Below, in pieces: positions 62,798 through 64,000 of a DNA stretch of 64,000 nucleotides. Where the stretch lies: NCBI RefSeq assembly GCF_003713065.1, contig NZ_CP033433.1, forward strand, positions 4,361,001-4,425,000, given 5' to 3'. Under the pieces are notes generated by a model. The model was not told where the DNA came from, did no database searches, and was given only the letters and a program-made list of their open reading frames with translations. Every line of letters starts with the position of its first letter. The stretch's first letter is position 1. The position numbers and the translations under genes were made by a program. Origin of the DNA: Cohnella candidum (GTDB lineage: Bacteria; Bacillota; Bacilli; Paenibacillales; Paenibacillaceae).

Positions 62798-63397
62798 TTG
62801 TTTTACCCGGAACCGATCGCCAAGCTGATCGACGCGTTCTCCCGCCTGCCCGGCATCGGCCCGAAGACGGCTGCCCGGCTGGCTTTTTTCGTGCTCCGCA
62901 TGAAGGAAGAAGACGTGATCGATTTCGCCAAGGCGCTCGTAAGCGTTAAGCGCAACCTGACGTATTGTTCGGTGTGCTGCAACATCACGGATACGGACCC
63001 TTGCCGGATTTGTTCCGACAAGACGCGGGACGTCTCCGTCATTTGCGTCGTCCAAGAGCCCAAAGACGTGGTCGCGATGGAGCGCACCCGCGAATTCACG
63101 GGGCAGTACCATGTTCTGCACGGGGCCATCTCCCCGATCGAGGGCGTCGGCCCGGACGATATCCGGATCGCCGACCTGGTCAAACGGTTAGGGGACGAGC
63201 GGGTCCAGGAATTGATCTTGGCCACGAATCCCAATATCGAGGGCGAGGCGACCGCGATGTATTTGTCCCGGCTCGTCAAACCTTTCGGCATCAAGGTCAC
63301 GCGGATCGCTCACGGCCTCCCGGTCGGGGGGGACTTGGAATATGCGGACGAAGTGACGCTGTCCAAGGCGCTTGAAGGCCGGAGAGAGCTTTACTGA
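62798..63397 (+). CDS. recR: Recombination protein RecR
   Basis: 199 aa. HhH motif ([16 protein letters not shown]), zinc finger ([19 protein letters not shown]), and Toprim domain ([27 protein letters not shown]-like acidic residues). Acts with RecF/RecO in recombinational repair. TTG 62798 with AAAGGAG upstream; the frame is open to 62771 but conservation starts at [11 protein letters not shown]. Confidence 0.95.
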   Translation: MFYPEPIAKLIDAFSRLPGIGPKTAARLAFFVLRMKEEDVIDFAKALVSVKRNLTYCSVCCNITDTDPCRICSDKTRDVSVICVVQEPKDVVAMERTREFTGQYHVLHGAISPIEGVGPDDIRIADLVKRLGDERVQELILATNPNIEGEATAMYLSRLVKPFGIKVTRIAHGLPVGGDLEYADEVTLSKALEGRRELY

Positions 63398-63422
63398 ACG
63401 CATTCATAGCGGTTTTTCCGAT

Positions 63423-63443
63423 ACGCCCTTCGGGGCGTTTTTC
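63423..63443 (+). terminator. Terminator of the dnaX-ebfC-recR operon
   Basis: ACGCCC-TTCG-GGGCGT (63423-63438) with a UUCG tetraloop and T run. Confidence 0.9.
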
Positions 63444-63550
63444 ATTTTTCTCATTTCCGCACGTTCTAAATCCCGGAAACCGGGTATACACATCTTAGTG
63501 GGTTGTCCGTCCGGACAACACCGGTTCACTACTGCGGGAGGGGATCTACC

Positions 63551-63811
63551 GTGCGATTGAAGGAAAAAAACCAGTGGCGCGTCGTGCATACGCAAGACAG
63601 ATGGGAAGTGATCGATGACGTGCGGCAAGCCGAGCGGGAGCTGAACACGGCGTTGTGGCGGTTTCACGAAGCGCTCGGGCAAGACCACGTGGATTACGCG
63701 ATCTATTCGCTCGAGGCGGCTGAGAAAAAGCTGGACATGCTTCTCCGTAAAGCCAAGGGTCTGTGGAACTTGACTTCGCGCGAAGAGGAAAGCCGGGGGA
63801 AAATCGGGTGA
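63551..63811 (+). CDS. yaaL: DUF2508 (YaaL-like) protein
   Basis: 86 aa, charged, with helical pattern (DVRQAERELNTALWRFHEALG; DYAIYSLEAAEKKLDMLLRKA). Matches DUF2508/YaaL, which lies between recR and bofA in B. subtilis. Function unknown. GTG 63551 has GGGAGGGG upstream; overlaps bofA by 4 bp (GTGA). Confidence 0.88.
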   Translation: MRLKEKNQWRVVHTQDRWEVIDDVRQAERELNTALWRFHEALGQDHVDYAIYSLEAAEKKLDMLLRKAKGLWNLTSREEESRGKIG

Positions 63812-64000
63812 AAATCGTATGGATGACGACGCTGGCCGTCTCCTCCGTTCTGCTCGTTGCCGTCCTGCTGAAGCGGAAGCTTCCCATAGGTTGGCTGACC
63901 CGGTTCGGCGCCCACTTGGCTTTATCCGCGATGGCGATCTACGCCCTGAATTATTCCGGATGGATTACCGGCTTGTATATTCCCTTGAATCCTGCCACTA
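63808..64000 (+). CDS. bofA: BofA-like inhibitor of pro-sigma-K processing (3' truncated by window)
   Basis: Partial, 64 codons visible from GTG 63808. Two hydrophobic helices (TTLAVSSVLLVAVLL; HLALSAMAIYALNYSGW) followed by LYIPLNPAT, which matches the BofA family near the conserved loop. BofA holds the SpoIVFB protease inactive in the mother cell. It continues past the window. Coupled to yaaL by GTGA. Order recR-yaaL-bofA is as in Bacillus. Confidence 0.85.
   Translation, partial: MKIVWMTTLAVSSVLLVAVLLKRKLPIGWLTRFGAHLALSAMAIYALNYSGWITGLYIPLNPAT

Overview
The window is chromosomal DNA from a GC-rich, endospore-forming Firmicute of the Paenibacillaceae (Paenibacillus/Cohnella-like). Evidence: the Bacillus-type gene order ywiB-argS / rpoE(delta)-pyrG-spo0F-fbaA-murA-rho-rpmE and ffs-dnaX-ebfC-recR-yaaL-bofA; sporulation genes (spo0F, a YhcN/YlaJ lipoprotein, bofA); strong AGGAGG-type ribosome sites with many TTG/GTG starts; T-box, ydaO-type and pyrG-type leader RNAs; and a YesM/YesN sugar-sensing pair. 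No tRNA, rRNA or CRISPR array was seen. The exact species cannot be fixed from the sequence alone.

Layout. 1-1.7 kb: end of an ECF vitamin-transporter operon plus a pterin dehydratase. 1.8-7.3 kb: ABC exporter, DUF378 protein, GNAT enzyme and two convergent MFS transporters sharing one long hairpin terminator. 7.4-14.3 kb: a seven-gene unit coupling a binding-protein ABC importer to a DeoR-type regulator, a PHP-family phosphoesterase and an MgtC-like membrane protein. 14.4-20.1 kb: orphan solute-binding lipoprotein, zinc-ribbon protein, an NlpC/P60 wall hydrolase under a ydaO-like (c-di-AMP) riboswitch, and a membrane protein with an M1 peptidase. 20.1-23.6 kb: a low-GC island with a small membrane protein, a divergent overlapping two-gene unit of unknown function and an intact IS3-family element with programmed frameshift and odd duplicated ends.

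23.7-35.6 kb: helD, ywhD, pbp, speE, a chemoreceptor of unusual topology, an alpha/beta hydrolase, a cluster of 20-bp intergenic repeats and a T-box-controlled arginyl-tRNA synthetase. 35.7-46.4 kb: a glycan-utilisation locus: two GH2 paralogues bracketing a YesM/YesN two-component system and a sugar ABC importer that lacks its own ATPase. 46.5-58.9 kb: the conserved housekeeping block, including a second argS, delta factor, CTP synthase with a reiterative-transcription leader, Spo0F with a sigma-H-like promoter, aldolase, MurA, Rho, a radical SAM protein, L31 and a sporulation lipoprotein. 58.9-64 kb: SRP RNA, a soluble PAS histidine kinase, dnaX, ebfC, recR, yaaL and the start of bofA.

Functionally, the accessory genes deal with nutrient capture (three solute-binding lipoproteins, an ECF importer, GH2 enzymes), envelope upkeep (PBP, NlpC/P60, MurA, exporters) and the sporulation decision (Spo0F, a candidate phosphorelay kinase, BofA). 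The least explained parts are the low-GC two-gene unit, the DeoR/PHP-linked importer, the uncharacterised radical SAM gene between rho and rpmE, and the clustered repeats upstream of argS.
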